A DNA stretch of 64,000 nucleotides, taken from assembly GCA_963801255.1 (NCBI GenBank), contig CAWDEC010000012.1, forward strand, positions 620,001 to 684,000, written 5' to 3'. Shown one piece after another: positions 25,387-34,359 of this stretch. The stretch comes from JAICXG01 sp963801255 (GTDB lineage Bacteria > Verrucomicrobiota > Verrucomicrobiia > Chthoniobacterales > UBA10450). Position 1 is the first letter of the stretch; each line of letters opens with the position of its first letter. Made by a program: the position numbers and the translations under genes. A model generated the notes under the pieces. The model had not been told where the DNA came from. It did no database searches and saw nothing but the letters and a program-made list of their open reading frames with translations.

Positions 25387-26645
25387 GCAACACCCTGGCC
25401 ATCGGCGCGGTCACCGCCACCCTGCGCAATTTGCTCGACAAAGCCATCGCAGAGGAAGGCGGCGGAATGCACGCCACGACGCTGGCTCCGGAGAAAGCGC
25501 AAACCTTCGGCCAGGGAGATGGCCCGGGTCGGATCAATTTGTTTTTGTATCAAACTCAGATCAACGCCGCCTGGAGAAACATGGACATGCCAGGCCGGAT
25601 CAAGCCTAACGAGACCGGCCAGCCGCCGCTCGCGCTTGATCTCTATTATTTGCTCACCGCCTACGAACGGGACGATGGCGATCCTTCCGTCATGGCTCAC
25701 CGTTTGTTAGGCCGGGCCATGCGCACGTTCCACGATCATCCGGTCCTGGGCGCCGATGAAATTCGCGCCGCTCTTACCGATAACGATCTCGCCGACCAGA
25801 TCGAGCGCGTTCGCATCACGCCGCAACCGATGCCGGTCGAGGAATTCACTAAACTGTGGACGACATTCCAGGTCGGTTATCGCATCTCCGCCGCCTATCA
25901 TGTTTCGGTGTTGCTGATCGACAGCACACTACCTTCGCGGACACCGCTGCCGGTCCTCACTCGCGGAGCCAAGGATACAGGCGCGGTCGCACAAGCAAAT
26001 TTGGTCCCGCCATTTCCCACGATCGCCTCCGTACTGCCAGATGTGCAGCCGCCCGGTTCTGAAACAAGCGCGGTCCTGGGAAATAATCTGTTAATCACCG
26101 GTCATGACCTCGACGGCACCAATGTGTCGGCTGAGGTCGCGCACCCGCGTTTGCCGGATCCGATTTCCCTGCCACCGCCTGGGAGTGCAACAGCAGCGGC
26201 AATCATAGTCAATCTACCTGATCAACCACAAAACTTTCCCGCCGGCATTTATACGATTGCGGTTTCGGTCGTTCGCCCTAACGAGACTAACTCCCGTACC
26301 TCGAATGCACTCCCGTTCGCGCTCGCTCCGCAAATTCTCTCGAATCCACCGGTGAGCGTGACGCGAAATGGTGACAAGATCACCATCGCTCTCTCATGCA
26401 GCCCGGAAGTCTTACCCGCGCAGCGCGTCGCTTTGCTGCTTGGTAGCGATGAAGTGCCCGCCGAACCGCATGCGGCAAAGACCGCCAATTTGGCTTTCAT
26501 CGCGTTGGACGATCCGACGGGAAAATTCGCCTCCGGTGATTATTTTGTGCGGCTCCGGGTTGATGGCGTCGACAGCCTCCTCATCGATCACACCGTTCAG
26601 CCGCCGCAGTTCAAAGCTGCGCAGAAGCTAACCATCCCGCCATGA
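25383..26645 (+). CDS. Pvc16/Afp16-like DUF4255 protein (tube/sheath terminator)
   Basis: 420 residues. The N-terminal 180 residues are DUF4255 (Pvc16_N): LAIGAVTATLRNLLDKAI, GRINLFLYQTQINAAWRNMD, PPLALDLYYLLTAYE and HRLLGRAMRTFHDHPVL. In characterised particles this protein caps the end of the tube and sheath and sets the final length. The C-terminal half has two immunoglobulin-like beta domains (NLLITGHDLDGTNVSAEV, and from about residue 320), an extension common in this eCIS subgroup. The GTG start overlaps the upstream stop, and the downstream ATPase overlaps its end. Confidence 0.88.
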   Translation: MSNTLAIGAVTATLRNLLDKAIAEEGGGMHATTLAPEKAQTFGQGDGPGRINLFLYQTQINAAWRNMDMPGRIKPNETGQPPLALDLYYLLTAYERDDGDPSVMAHRLLGRAMRTFHDHPVLGADEIRAALTDNDLADQIERVRITPQPMPVEEFTKLWTTFQVGYRISAAYHVSVLLIDSTLPSRTPLPVLTRGAKDTGAVAQANLVPPFPTIASVLPDVQPPGSETSAVLGNNLLITGHDLDGTNVSAEVAHPRLPDPISLPPPGSATAAAIIVNLPDQPQNFPAGIYTIAVSVVRPNETNSRTSNALPFALAPQILSNPPVSVTRNGDKITIALSCSPEVLPAQRVALLLGSDEVPAEPHAAKTANLAFIALDDPTGKFASGDYFVRLRVDGVDSLLIDHTVQPPQFKAAQKLTIPP

Positions 26646-28693
26646 CCTCATCCGATTCATGGCAGGAAAACAACGCGCGAAAGTTGTCGTCGGCTTTGGC
26701 GGAGCTGCGGCAACGCCTGGAGGAATTCTCCCAGCGCACCGAGTCATCACACACGAACGCTGCGAAGAAGGACGCGACCGCAGCTTCGCCGGAAGATAAC
26801 ACCGATCCCGGTCTAGCTTCGGCGCTCGAATTACTCAGCAACCGGCTTGCTCTTTCGACGTTCGAGCGCAACATCCTCTTGCTTTGCGCGGCGATGGAGT
26901 TGGACACGCGCATCGCCGGTCTGTGTGCCAAGGCGCAGGAAGATTCGCAAAAAAATTTCCCGACCTTTGCTCTTGCGCTGGCTCTTTTCGACGAAGCTTT
27001 CTGGGATGCGCTTTCGCCGGAACGCCCGCTGCGCTACTGGCACCTGCTCGAAATTTCGCAATTTGGGGCGCAACCGCTGACCACCAGCGCGCTACGCGCC
27101 GATGAACGAATCGTCAGTTATCTCAAAGGTCTGAACTACCTCGACGAACGGGTCGCGTCGCTCTTCCTGCCGCTCAACCTTTCCGCGGACGCACTCGAAC
27201 TCGCGGCGTCCCAGGAAGTCGTCGTGCAAACGATTTTGCGACGCTGGCGGCAACCGGCGGAGAGCGGCGCTCTCCCCGTCGTGCAGCTTGTCGGGACCGA
27301 TTCTCAGAGCAAACAACTCATCGCCCATCATGCCTCCGCGCGACTAAATCGGCAGCTTCATCGCCTAACGATTGAATCACTCCCCGGCAGCCCGACCGAT
27401 TTGGAACTGTTGGCTCGGATCTACGAGCGTGAGAGTCGATTGCTCCCGCTGGCGCTTTATCTCGATGCCGAAGAATTGAGCGGCCCCCTTGAGCGTTCGA
27501 GCGCGTTGAGCCGTTTTCTGGCTCGCAGCGATGGGTTGTTCTTCATTGGAACGCGCGAACCCCTGCCGCAGTTGGAGCGTCCACACTTCTCAGTGGACGT
27601 AGCGAGACCAACGACCGCCGAACAAGAAGGCGCCTGGATCGCCGCGATTGGTGACGAAGCTGGCGCAATGCCGGCGCGACTCGTAGGTCAATTCAATCTG
27701 AGTCTTGCGCGCATTCACCAGCTCGCCGCTTTAGCCAAAACCGAAGCGCAGGAATCGAATGCGCCGGCGCCGCAAAAAACCTGGGCGATCTGTCGCGCCA
27801 GTGAATGTCCGCGGATGGATGCGCTTGCCCAGCGGCTGGAACCAAAGGTTACCTGGGACGACCTGGTCCTACCTGCGGAACAAACGATTGCTTTGAAACA
27901 AATCGCGGCCCAGGTCGGACACCGCCATCGGGTTTATCACGACTGGGGATTCGAGCGCAAAATGAACCGCGGCTTCGGTATCAGCGTTCTCTTTGCGGGC
28001 GATAGCGGAACGGGCAAGACAATGGCGGCCGAAGTGATCGCCAATGACCTCGATCTGAATTTGTATCGCATCGATCTCTCCGCCGTCGTCAACAAGTACA
28101 TCGGCGAGACAGAAAAAAATCTGCGAAGGCTTTTCGACGCCGCTGAAGAAGGCGGCGCGATCCTCTTCTTTGATGAAGCCGATGCGCTCTTCGGCAAGCG
28201 CAGCGAAGTCAAGGACAGTCACGACCGTTACGCCAACGTCGAGATCAACTATCTTCTGCAACGCATCGAGTCATATCGAGGCCTGGCCATTCTTGCCACG
28301 AACATGAAAAGCGCGCTCGACACCGCCTTTCTCCGGCGACTGCGCTTCATCATTAATTTCCCTTATCCAAACCAGGCCGATCGGCGACGGCTATGGGAGA
28401 AAGTCTTTCTCCAAGCCGACGCGAAGAACAATCTTGTCACACCACCACTTGGCAACCTCGATTACGAGCGGCTCGCCAGATTGAATCTCGCCGGTGGCAA
28501 CATTCATAACGCCGCCCTCAATGCCGCCTTTCGGGCCGCAGCCGAGGATTCAAAAGTGACGATGCCACTGGTACTGGAAGCAATCAGAACCGAATTGCGC
28601 AAGGTGGATCGTCCTATCAATGAATCCGATTTCGATTGGCGAGAACGTGTCCTTAATCCCGGGGCCAAAAATGGTGCGGTCCTTATACGATGA
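26642..28693 (+). CDS. AAA+ ATPase of the injection system (Afp15-like)
   Basis: 683 residues. The N-terminal half is a helical adaptor region (residues 1-400). The C-terminal AAA+ module has Walker A FAGDSGTGKTMAAEVIA near residue 460, Walker B ILFFDEADALFGKRSEVKD near 500, sensor-1 ATNM, and the arginine-finger segment DTAFLRRLRFIINFPYP. All catalytic residues are present. Such ATPases are nearly universal in eCIS loci and are needed for assembly or cargo loading, unlike ClpV of type VI systems. Overlaps both neighbours by ATGA. Confidence 0.93.
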   Translation: MTSSDSWQENNARKLSSALAELRQRLEEFSQRTESSHTNAAKKDATAASPEDNTDPGLASALELLSNRLALSTFERNILLLCAAMELDTRIAGLCAKAQEDSQKNFPTFALALALFDEAFWDALSPERPLRYWHLLEISQFGAQPLTTSALRADERIVSYLKGLNYLDERVASLFLPLNLSADALELAASQEVVVQTILRRWRQPAESGALPVVQLVGTDSQSKQLIAHHASARLNRQLHRLTIESLPGSPTDLELLARIYERESRLLPLALYLDAEELSGPLERSSALSRFLARSDGLFFIGTREPLPQLERPHFSVDVARPTTAEQEGAWIAAIGDEAGAMPARLVGQFNLSLARIHQLAALAKTEAQESNAPAPQKTWAICRASECPRMDALAQRLEPKVTWDDLVLPAEQTIALKQIAAQVGHRHRVYHDWGFERKMNRGFGISVLFAGDSGTGKTMAAEVIANDLDLNLYRIDLSAVVNKYIGETEKNLRRLFDAAEEGGAILFFDEADALFGKRSEVKDSHDRYANVEINYLLQRIESYRGLAILATNMKSALDTAFLRRLRFIINFPYPNQADRRRLWEKVFLQADAKNNLVTPPLGNLDYERLARLNLAGGNIHNAALNAAFRAAAEDSKVTMPLVLEAIRTELRKVDRPINESDFDWRERVLNPGAKNGAVLIR

Positions 28694-29043
28694 GCATCTC
28701 TTTGCACATTGAACGACTCATTCTGGAAGGGCTACCCATTGCGTCAAATAGCGGTCCCCAGTTACAAGCTGCGGTCGAAGCTGAGCTGACCCGGTTACTT
28801 GCAAGTGACATGACTCTTTCCGCGAAGTCGTCTAGCCGAGTCCGCGTCCTTGGTAACCATCTGCAAATCCAATCCGAAAATAACGCCACGGAACTCGGGA
28901 CCAAGATCGGGCAAACCCTCTTCACGACTCTTGATTCCGCAGGATTTGTGGCCGGTCACATGCCATCCCCAGCTCGTCAAAACCGATGTACTCAATCAGA
29001 AAGTCGTACTGACCCGCCTCTAACAAACCAACAACGGAGATAA
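28690..29043 (+). CDS. Small conserved eCIS protein between ATPase and effectors
   Basis: 117 residues. SISLHIERLILEGLPIASNSGPQLQAAVEAELTRLLASD is a recurring signature of a short protein placed between the ATPase and DUF4157 genes in related clusters. The last 25 residues, after GHMPSPARQNR, are polar and look unconstrained. Function is unknown; its constant position suggests a loading or assembly factor. ATGA overlap with the ATPase gene. Confidence 0.65.
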   Translation: MSISLHIERLILEGLPIASNSGPQLQAAVEAELTRLLASDMTLSAKSSSRVRVLGNHLQIQSENNATELGTKIGQTLFTTLDSAGFVAGHMPSPARQNRCTQSESRTDPPLTNQQRR

Positions 29044-29151
29044 CTATTTCCCGCAAATTCTAACTGCCAATGTTTCCTTTTCCAACTCACCACAGTTACT
29101 CCACCGCGGGATCGTCTCTTTTCACAGGCAGCTGATGAAACTGTGCAAACC

Positions 29152-29268
29152 ATGATGAGTCGCGCGCAACCATCAAAAAGGGACCCATCGCTCACTCCGG
29201 TGCGAGGCGGCATGCTGCAACGCAAGTGTGCCAGCGGCGGCGCTCGACGATCTAGAGTGACCGCGTAA
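29152..29268 (+). pseudogene. Remnant of a DUF4157 effector leader
   Basis: A 38-codon frame contains GGMLQRKCASGG, a close match to the GGLLQRKCACGG leader of the next gene and the PGILQRKCVCGG leader of the one after. The second Cys of the CxC pair is Ser, the later CxxC pair is missing, and the frame stops after RRSRVTA. It ends three bases before the next effector start. It looks like a decayed copy of an effector's 5' end. Confidence 0.5.
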
Positions 29269-29271
29269 GAC

Positions 29272-30483
29272 ATGCAAATGATCGCAAGAATGCACAAGAC
29301 GAGCGGCGACTTGAGATCCATGCCCAAGCAAAGTGGCGGACTTTTGCAGCGTAAGTGTGCCTGTGGCGGCACACCGGGACCTACGGGCGAATGCGAGGCA
29401 TGTCGCAAGAAGCGCATGCAAAGAAAGTCAGAAGCCGCGCGACAGGACACTCGTCATGAATTCTCTGCGCCGCCCATCGTTCACGAGGTTTTGCGCTCGC
29501 CCGGCCAGCCGCTCGATCCAGACACGCGTGGGTTCATGGAGCCCCGCTTTGGCCGCGACTTTAGCGACGTCCGAGTTCACAACGACGCAAAGGCGGCAGA
29601 CTCAGCGCGTGCCGTGAACGCGCTGGCGTACACGGTGGGAAAGGATGTGGTCTTTGGCCAGGGCCAGTATCAACCTGCCGGCAGCGCTCGGCGCAGCCTG
29701 CTAGCGCACGAACTAACCCATGTCGTCCAGCAGCAGGACGCGGCCCCTGCGTTGGACTCTGACCTCAGAGTGAGCGAGGCAGATAGCGCGGCCGAGCGCC
29801 AGGCTGAATTCATCGGTCGAGGACTGCTTCCTCGCGGATCTGCGCCACCGATTTCCCGCTGCGACAGTGCCCTGCAGCGCCAGGACGGAACGGGAGCTGG
29901 TTCGCGGGCGCCTACTCCACGGAAAACTATCTGGATTAACGTCGGCTTTGACTCCAGTGCCCAGGCTAACGAATTAACTATGCGGAAGCTGCGTACCTCC
30001 GTTGCCGTCGAAAAGACAGCCATATTTTTGTGCTGTGTCATGAACTCCGCTGCGTGCGATGTCGATGTTAAGACTCACTACGACTGGAACAGAGCTAATA
30101 AGCCAGCGCCCACTGATGGAGACTATGACTCGGACAACGCCGCCGATCGCACTCTGCGTGACAAAAATCTGGCCGCCATCTCTGGTCCATCCTCCGGCCG
30201 GAAAGTGTTAGTCACCGAAAGCACGCTGAGTCAGACGTGGCAGGGCGCGCGTATCTTCCCGCGCGCCAACACAGGTTCAGCAGGTATCCTGTGGAACCGC
30301 AACCTGGCAGCCGACGATACTTTAGCGCATGAATCCGGTCACGCTGCGGGTTATGCCGGCGATGCCGAAGGCGGATCGCATAGCTCGGATCCCGATAATC
30401 TGATGTCGCCTGGATCAAAACGCCACGCTGGCGCCGTACCTGACGCTAACTGGTGCACGCAGATGGCAAGCACCGCGACATGA
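29272..30483 (+). CDS. DUF4157 eCIS effector candidate with C-terminal metzincin-like protease
   Basis: 403 residues in three parts. A leader with CxC-x9-CxxC (C29, C31, C41, C44; GGLLQRKCACGGTPGPTGE) could bind zinc or mark cargo for loading. The DUF4157 core follows: PIVHEVLRSPGQPLDPDTRGFMEPRFGRDFSDVRVHND, then LLAHELTHVVQQ at about 143-154, itself an HExxH zinc-protease motif. The C-terminal payload has HESGHAAGYAGD near residue 353 and a Met-turn-like DNLMSPG. The third zinc ligand is unclear: position 11 is Gly, with Asp next and His further on. No signal peptide. DUF4157 is the commonest domain of eCIS-linked cargo; the target is unknown. Confidence 0.85.
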   Translation: MQMIARMHKTSGDLRSMPKQSGGLLQRKCACGGTPGPTGECEACRKKRMQRKSEAARQDTRHEFSAPPIVHEVLRSPGQPLDPDTRGFMEPRFGRDFSDVRVHNDAKAADSARAVNALAYTVGKDVVFGQGQYQPAGSARRSLLAHELTHVVQQQDAAPALDSDLRVSEADSAAERQAEFIGRGLLPRGSAPPISRCDSALQRQDGTGAGSRAPTPRKTIWINVGFDSSAQANELTMRKLRTSVAVEKTAIFLCCVMNSAACDVDVKTHYDWNRANKPAPTDGDYDSDNAADRTLRDKNLAAISGPSSGRKVLVTESTLSQTWQGARIFPRANTGSAGILWNRNLAADDTLAHESGHAAGYAGDAEGGSHSSDPDNLMSPGSKRHAGAVPDANWCTQMASTAT

Positions 30484-30499
30484 AAGCTGAGAACCGACC

Positions 30500-31888
30500 A
30501 TGAGCTACTTGTCCACCGCCAGCAGGAAACAGATCCCCGCTTCTTTGCTCACTTCGCCAGGGATTTTACAACGCAAATGCGTTTGCGGCGGAACGCCTGG
30601 ACCAACGGGCGAGTGCGAGGAATGCAAGCATAAACGCCCTGGACTTCAGGCGAAACTCGCGACTAACAAGCCCGGGGACCGATATGAAAAGGAAGCCGAT
30701 GAGATAGCCGAGGCTGTAATAAGCGACAGACGAGCAAACCGGCCGCTCCTTCATTCGTTAGGCCACGCCGCTTCGACATCACGCGAAGGACTAACGAGCG
30801 ACGTGTCGACAAAATCAAGGGTGAGCCAGGTCGAGACTGTGCGTCGGAAGACCGCAGCCGGGTCGTCGGCGACGACTGCGCCTCCGATTGTGCACGACGT
30901 CCTCGGTCAAAATGGTCAACCTCTCGAACCTGCCACGCGTGAGTTTATGGGGAAAAGTCTGGGCTATGATTTTACTCAAGTGCGCGTGCACACCGATGCC
31001 CGCGCCGCCGCGAGCGCGCGCGTTCTAGGAGCCAACGCTTACACGGTCGGAAATAAGATCGTGTTTGATTCCGGCCATTATCGTCCCGGCTCCGCCGAAG
31101 GACGCCGCTTACTGGCCCACGAGCTGGCGCATGTCGTCCAGCAATCGCAATTTGGATTTCAGCCTGCGGGCGGCCCTCCGCTCCAACGCCAATCCAAAGG
31201 CTCCGGCGCTTTACCCTTCGGTGTCTATCAATACGATCGTTCCAACTTTTCCGATCGCTTCGACGGCGAAGTCGACACTCGTAATCATCGGGTGACTTTA
31301 ACAATGCGACTGGCCATGAATGACGCCGTGGCGGCGGACTCATTCGTAGCAAAGGCAAAGCGTATCCTTTCCTTTTTCATGGCTGCCAAAGAGCTCATCG
31401 AGAAAGCCTGGCGCAATACGGCCTTTGGTCTCAAGTCGAGTTGCATGGCAGAGCATTACTCCGTTCAGGTCAATCTGTTACTCGACTACGGTAGTCCACA
31501 CCAAACGATCACTCTTTGGGGAGACAAGGGAGAACGCAGTAATTCCACTAACTGGCAATTGAGTGATACAACAAGCAGGATCAGGACGACACCAGTTCTG
31601 GTCGATGTCAAAAAGCCGCCCTCCTCGCCGGACAACCTCCGCCAAGTCGACTTCGCGCAGGTCCCGGTGATGCACGAATTTGGGCACCTTATGGGTTTGG
31701 ATCATCCGCTTTGTAAAGGAGAGGACACACGTTGCTACGGGGTAACCTTCGAGCAAAAGGATGACTTGATGGGTTACGGGAGCACCATTTCCGCGCGCGA
31801 CATGGAACCTTTTGTCAAGATCATGAAACGCTACGGCCAGGAGAAGCTGCCGCGAGAATGCAACGACTGGAAGGCGGTTTCGGATTAA
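30500..31888 (+). CDS. DUF4157 eCIS effector candidate with matrixin-like protease domain
   Basis: 462 residues. The leader repeats the CxC-x9-CxxC pattern (C27, C29, C39, C42; LQRKCVCGGTPGPTGECEEC) and adds a GDRYEKEADEIAEAV segment. The DUF4157 core runs from PIVHDVLGQNGQPLEPATREFM to LLAHELAHVVQQS near residue 215. The C-terminal domain has a complete metzincin zinc site, HEFGHLMGLDH, near residue 392 and a Met-turn, DDLMGYG. It is therefore a likely active protease carried as payload. The start is 17 bases after the previous stop. The substrate is not evident. Confidence 0.87.
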   Translation: MSYLSTASRKQIPASLLTSPGILQRKCVCGGTPGPTGECEECKHKRPGLQAKLATNKPGDRYEKEADEIAEAVISDRRANRPLLHSLGHAASTSREGLTSDVSTKSRVSQVETVRRKTAAGSSATTAPPIVHDVLGQNGQPLEPATREFMGKSLGYDFTQVRVHTDARAAASARVLGANAYTVGNKIVFDSGHYRPGSAEGRRLLAHELAHVVQQSQFGFQPAGGPPLQRQSKGSGALPFGVYQYDRSNFSDRFDGEVDTRNHRVTLTMRLAMNDAVAADSFVAKAKRILSFFMAAKELIEKAWRNTAFGLKSSCMAEHYSVQVNLLLDYGSPHQTITLWGDKGERSNSTNWQLSDTTSRIRTTPVLVDVKKPPSSPDNLRQVDFAQVPVMHEFGHLMGLDHPLCKGEDTRCYGVTFEQKDDLMGYGSTISARDMEPFVKIMKRYGQEKLPRECNDWKAVSD

Positions 31889-31926
31889 CGACTCAAGGAT
31901 GACGAACGAAAGACGACCATAGACAG

Positions 31927-33705
31927 ATGAAGCAAAACGTTGCCATTGCCAGATCGTCCAGCTCCGCCACACATTTCGCGGGTGCACCGCGGAGCGACCG
32001 TTTCTCGCTCGTTCGACAGGTCCTGCAATCGCCCGGTTATCCATTGGAAGGAGAAACACGTGAAGTGATGGAGAAACGGTTTGCCCACGATTTTGCCAAG
32101 GTCCGGATTCACACCGATGAGCGGGCGGGACATTCCGCCGACGCGATTGAGGCGAACGCTTACACCGTCGGTAACCATGTCGCTTTTGGTCCCCGGCAAT
32201 TCAATCCCATTACTAACCTCGGCCGCCATCTTCTCGCGCACGAATTAACTCATACCATCCAACAGTCGGACTGCGGACATGACAGGCTATCTCTGGCCAG
32301 GTTAGATTCCCCTTTGGAGACGGAAGCGGAGAGAGCAGCAACGGAAGTCGATCGTGCCAAGCCAGTAAATGTTTCCAAATCGGGTGAGCGCGGAATCGCG
32401 CTTCAGGCGAAGACGGAGGCCAAGGCGGAATCGACCGGGGAGGAAAAAGAGGAGGAAGCTAAACCAGTCGTCGGCGCCGGAACGCCGGTGAGTCGTATTA
32501 TTGTAGACTTGCGCAGCGGCCGGGTGGGTTTTGCGGTGCCGGCGCCGCAGGGTTACATCCTGGGAACTGTCTCGACTGACTTAAGACCAGGCCAATACAA
32601 GGTTTCCCCTGACCCAAGCAAGCAGCAATGGATCTTTAAGGCTGGCCAGGTGAAGTCCGGTCTCCGCTTTCATGTCGAATTAGAAGGCGCAGATCCCTGG
32701 TCGCTGTCTTATCCGGACGAGTTGATTGTTTCGGTAGGATTCAGTTCGGGAAGAAAAGGCGGTGGGCCGTCAGGACAGACTCCGCAGGATGCAGACGCCG
32801 ATCTCATCCGCATCTTTGACGAAGCGGGACCTGGAAACATCCCAGAGGACCCGAGCATTGATGGCTTTGTCGATTTCGTTTACGACCCGCAAATCATCGA
32901 GGGGACCGGCAAGTTTTCACCCTTTGTCACTCTTCGATTCCTCGATGGTTCAGAGGAACAGATCAGCATCGATACGATCGATGAAGGAACCGAGAAACCG
33001 GCGAACGCTGTGAGCGGCATCTCGGCGACGGGTCGGACCGTTCCGGCAAAACTAAATTGCGCCACGACTCCTAACCTTTGCAGTATGAGAAAGGCGATCA
33101 AGCGCACCCAGCAGGTGCTGCTCGAGAAGTGGGATGCAGAGTTACTAAGTAAAGAACTGGAGACTTTTCCGCAGGTATTCTCTGTCCTCGCCCAGGTAGG
33201 TATCATTGGAGCGAATGCAAAGGCGTTTGAGATTACAGGTAAACCGGCCAATGCGCGCGGAGGACTTAGAGGCACCGGTTCGAAGGCAGCGGTCGAAGCC
33301 GCAAAACGCGTCAAGCCCTTGAATGGAACGGTAAACGTAGGCGGCGGTTTGGAAGAAGGAGCCGAGCAAGTGACTAACCTTAATCCAATCAAGCCGGGCA
33401 CCGGAGGTCCTACCAAGGGCATCCCTAATCACGTCAAAGCCGGTTTTGAAGAGATGGACCAGGTGTTTGAACCTGGTTCGGTGCAAAAGGTGATCTCGAG
33501 AAAGCTCACCTCGAGCACGGTGGATTGGCCGCGGGCGGCGCAGGCGACCGCCAAGGTTATGGCTCCCGGCGGGAAGGTCCGCCTCAACGTGTGGCAACTA
33601 GGCGAGCAGGACAGCGCCCTGATCAAAGAGGCGTTCGAAAAGGCTGGCTTCAAAAATGTTAAGGTTTTGGGGAAAGGATCGAGTGTGGTTCTGGCTGATT
33701 GGTAA
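31927..33705 (+). CDS. DUF4157 eCIS effector candidate with methyltransferase-like C-terminus
   Basis: 592 residues. It lacks the cysteine leader and begins almost directly with the DUF4157 core: LVRQVLQSPGYPLEGETREVMEKRFAHDFAKVRIHTDERA, then HLLAHELTHTIQQ near residue 101. A charged linker and a beta-rich middle follow. The last 130 residues read VNVGGGLEEGAEQVTNLNP, then AAQATAKVMAPGGKVRLNVW and FKNVKVLGKGSSVVLADW. This suggests a class I SAM-methyltransferase fold (motif I GGG, the post-motif-III APGGKV turn). The enzymatic call is an inference; the DUF4157 call is firm. Confidence 0.8.
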   Translation: MKQNVAIARSSSSATHFAGAPRSDRFSLVRQVLQSPGYPLEGETREVMEKRFAHDFAKVRIHTDERAGHSADAIEANAYTVGNHVAFGPRQFNPITNLGRHLLAHELTHTIQQSDCGHDRLSLARLDSPLETEAERAATEVDRAKPVNVSKSGERGIALQAKTEAKAESTGEEKEEEAKPVVGAGTPVSRIIVDLRSGRVGFAVPAPQGYILGTVSTDLRPGQYKVSPDPSKQQWIFKAGQVKSGLRFHVELEGADPWSLSYPDELIVSVGFSSGRKGGGPSGQTPQDADADLIRIFDEAGPGNIPEDPSIDGFVDFVYDPQIIEGTGKFSPFVTLRFLDGSEEQISIDTIDEGTEKPANAVSGISATGRTVPAKLNCATTPNLCSMRKAIKRTQQVLLEKWDAELLSKELETFPQVFSVLAQVGIIGANAKAFEITGKPANARGGLRGTGSKAAVEAAKRVKPLNGTVNVGGGLEEGAEQVTNLNPIKPGTGGPTKGIPNHVKAGFEEMDQVFEPGSVQKVISRKLTSSTVDWPRAAQATAKVMAPGGKVRLNVWQLGEQDSALIKEAFEKAGFKNVKVLGKGSSVVLADW

Positions 33706-33710
33706 CTCCT

Positions 33711-34352
33711 ATGAGCACTTTTCCTAACTCACCGCGTGTGCTTAAGGGAGCGATTATTGGGATCGATCCCCTCAATCCTTTGGCCAGCGTGGTCATCTTC
33801 CAATATAACCCCGATACCATGACCCGGAAGCTTGAGCCGAGGGCGGTCAGCGCGGAAGGCGATCGCGGTGAGGCCTTTCGCCTTACCGGTGCGCCAAAGG
33901 AAACAATCACTCTCAGTGTGGAGATCGATGCCACGGATCAACTTGAACTCGGACAGGCGCCCGCTACTTCAGTTGGCATATATCCGACGCTCGCAGCACT
34001 CGAGATGCTGGTTTATCCCAAAACCGCAGCAGTCATAGCCAACGATGTGTTATCTGCTATCGGGACGATAGAGATCATCCCTGCCACCGGCCCTATGATC
34101 CTGTTTGTCTGGGGACCACAGCGAGTTCTGCCAGTCCGGATCGCGAGCTTTAGCATTACGGAGGAAGCGCACGATACGAACCTCAATCCAGTTCGGGCCA
34201 AGGTAGAATTATCGCTCACTGTCTTGAGTTACCAGGACTTGCCTCTCCTTAGCCCCGGTAACGTCCTTTTCCTTGCCCATCACATCGCCAAGGAGGTCAT
34301 GGCGACCACGAATACTTTTAATAATATGCAAAGCACGGGCGTTCAGGCTTGA
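33711..34352 (+). CDS. CIS tube-initiator protein (Afp7/gp53-like N-terminal domain)
   Basis: 213 residues. VLKGAIIGIDPLNPLASVVIFQYNPDTMTRKLEPR near the N-terminus and LFVWGPQRVLPVRIASFSITEEAHDTNLNPVRAKVELSLTVL near residue 135 mark the CIS_tube domain, which links the tube to the baseplate hub. In many systems this domain and LysM share one protein; here LysM is the next gene. ATG at 33711 is preferred over the GTG at 33699. It resumes the structural genes after the three effectors. Confidence 0.85.
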   Translation: MSTFPNSPRVLKGAIIGIDPLNPLASVVIFQYNPDTMTRKLEPRAVSAEGDRGEAFRLTGAPKETITLSVEIDATDQLELGQAPATSVGIYPTLAALEMLVYPKTAAVIANDVLSAIGTIEIIPATGPMILFVWGPQRVLPVRIASFSITEEAHDTNLNPVRAKVELSLTVLSYQDLPLLSPGNVLFLAHHIAKEVMATTNTFNNMQSTGVQA

Positions 34353-34359
34353 TCCAGTC

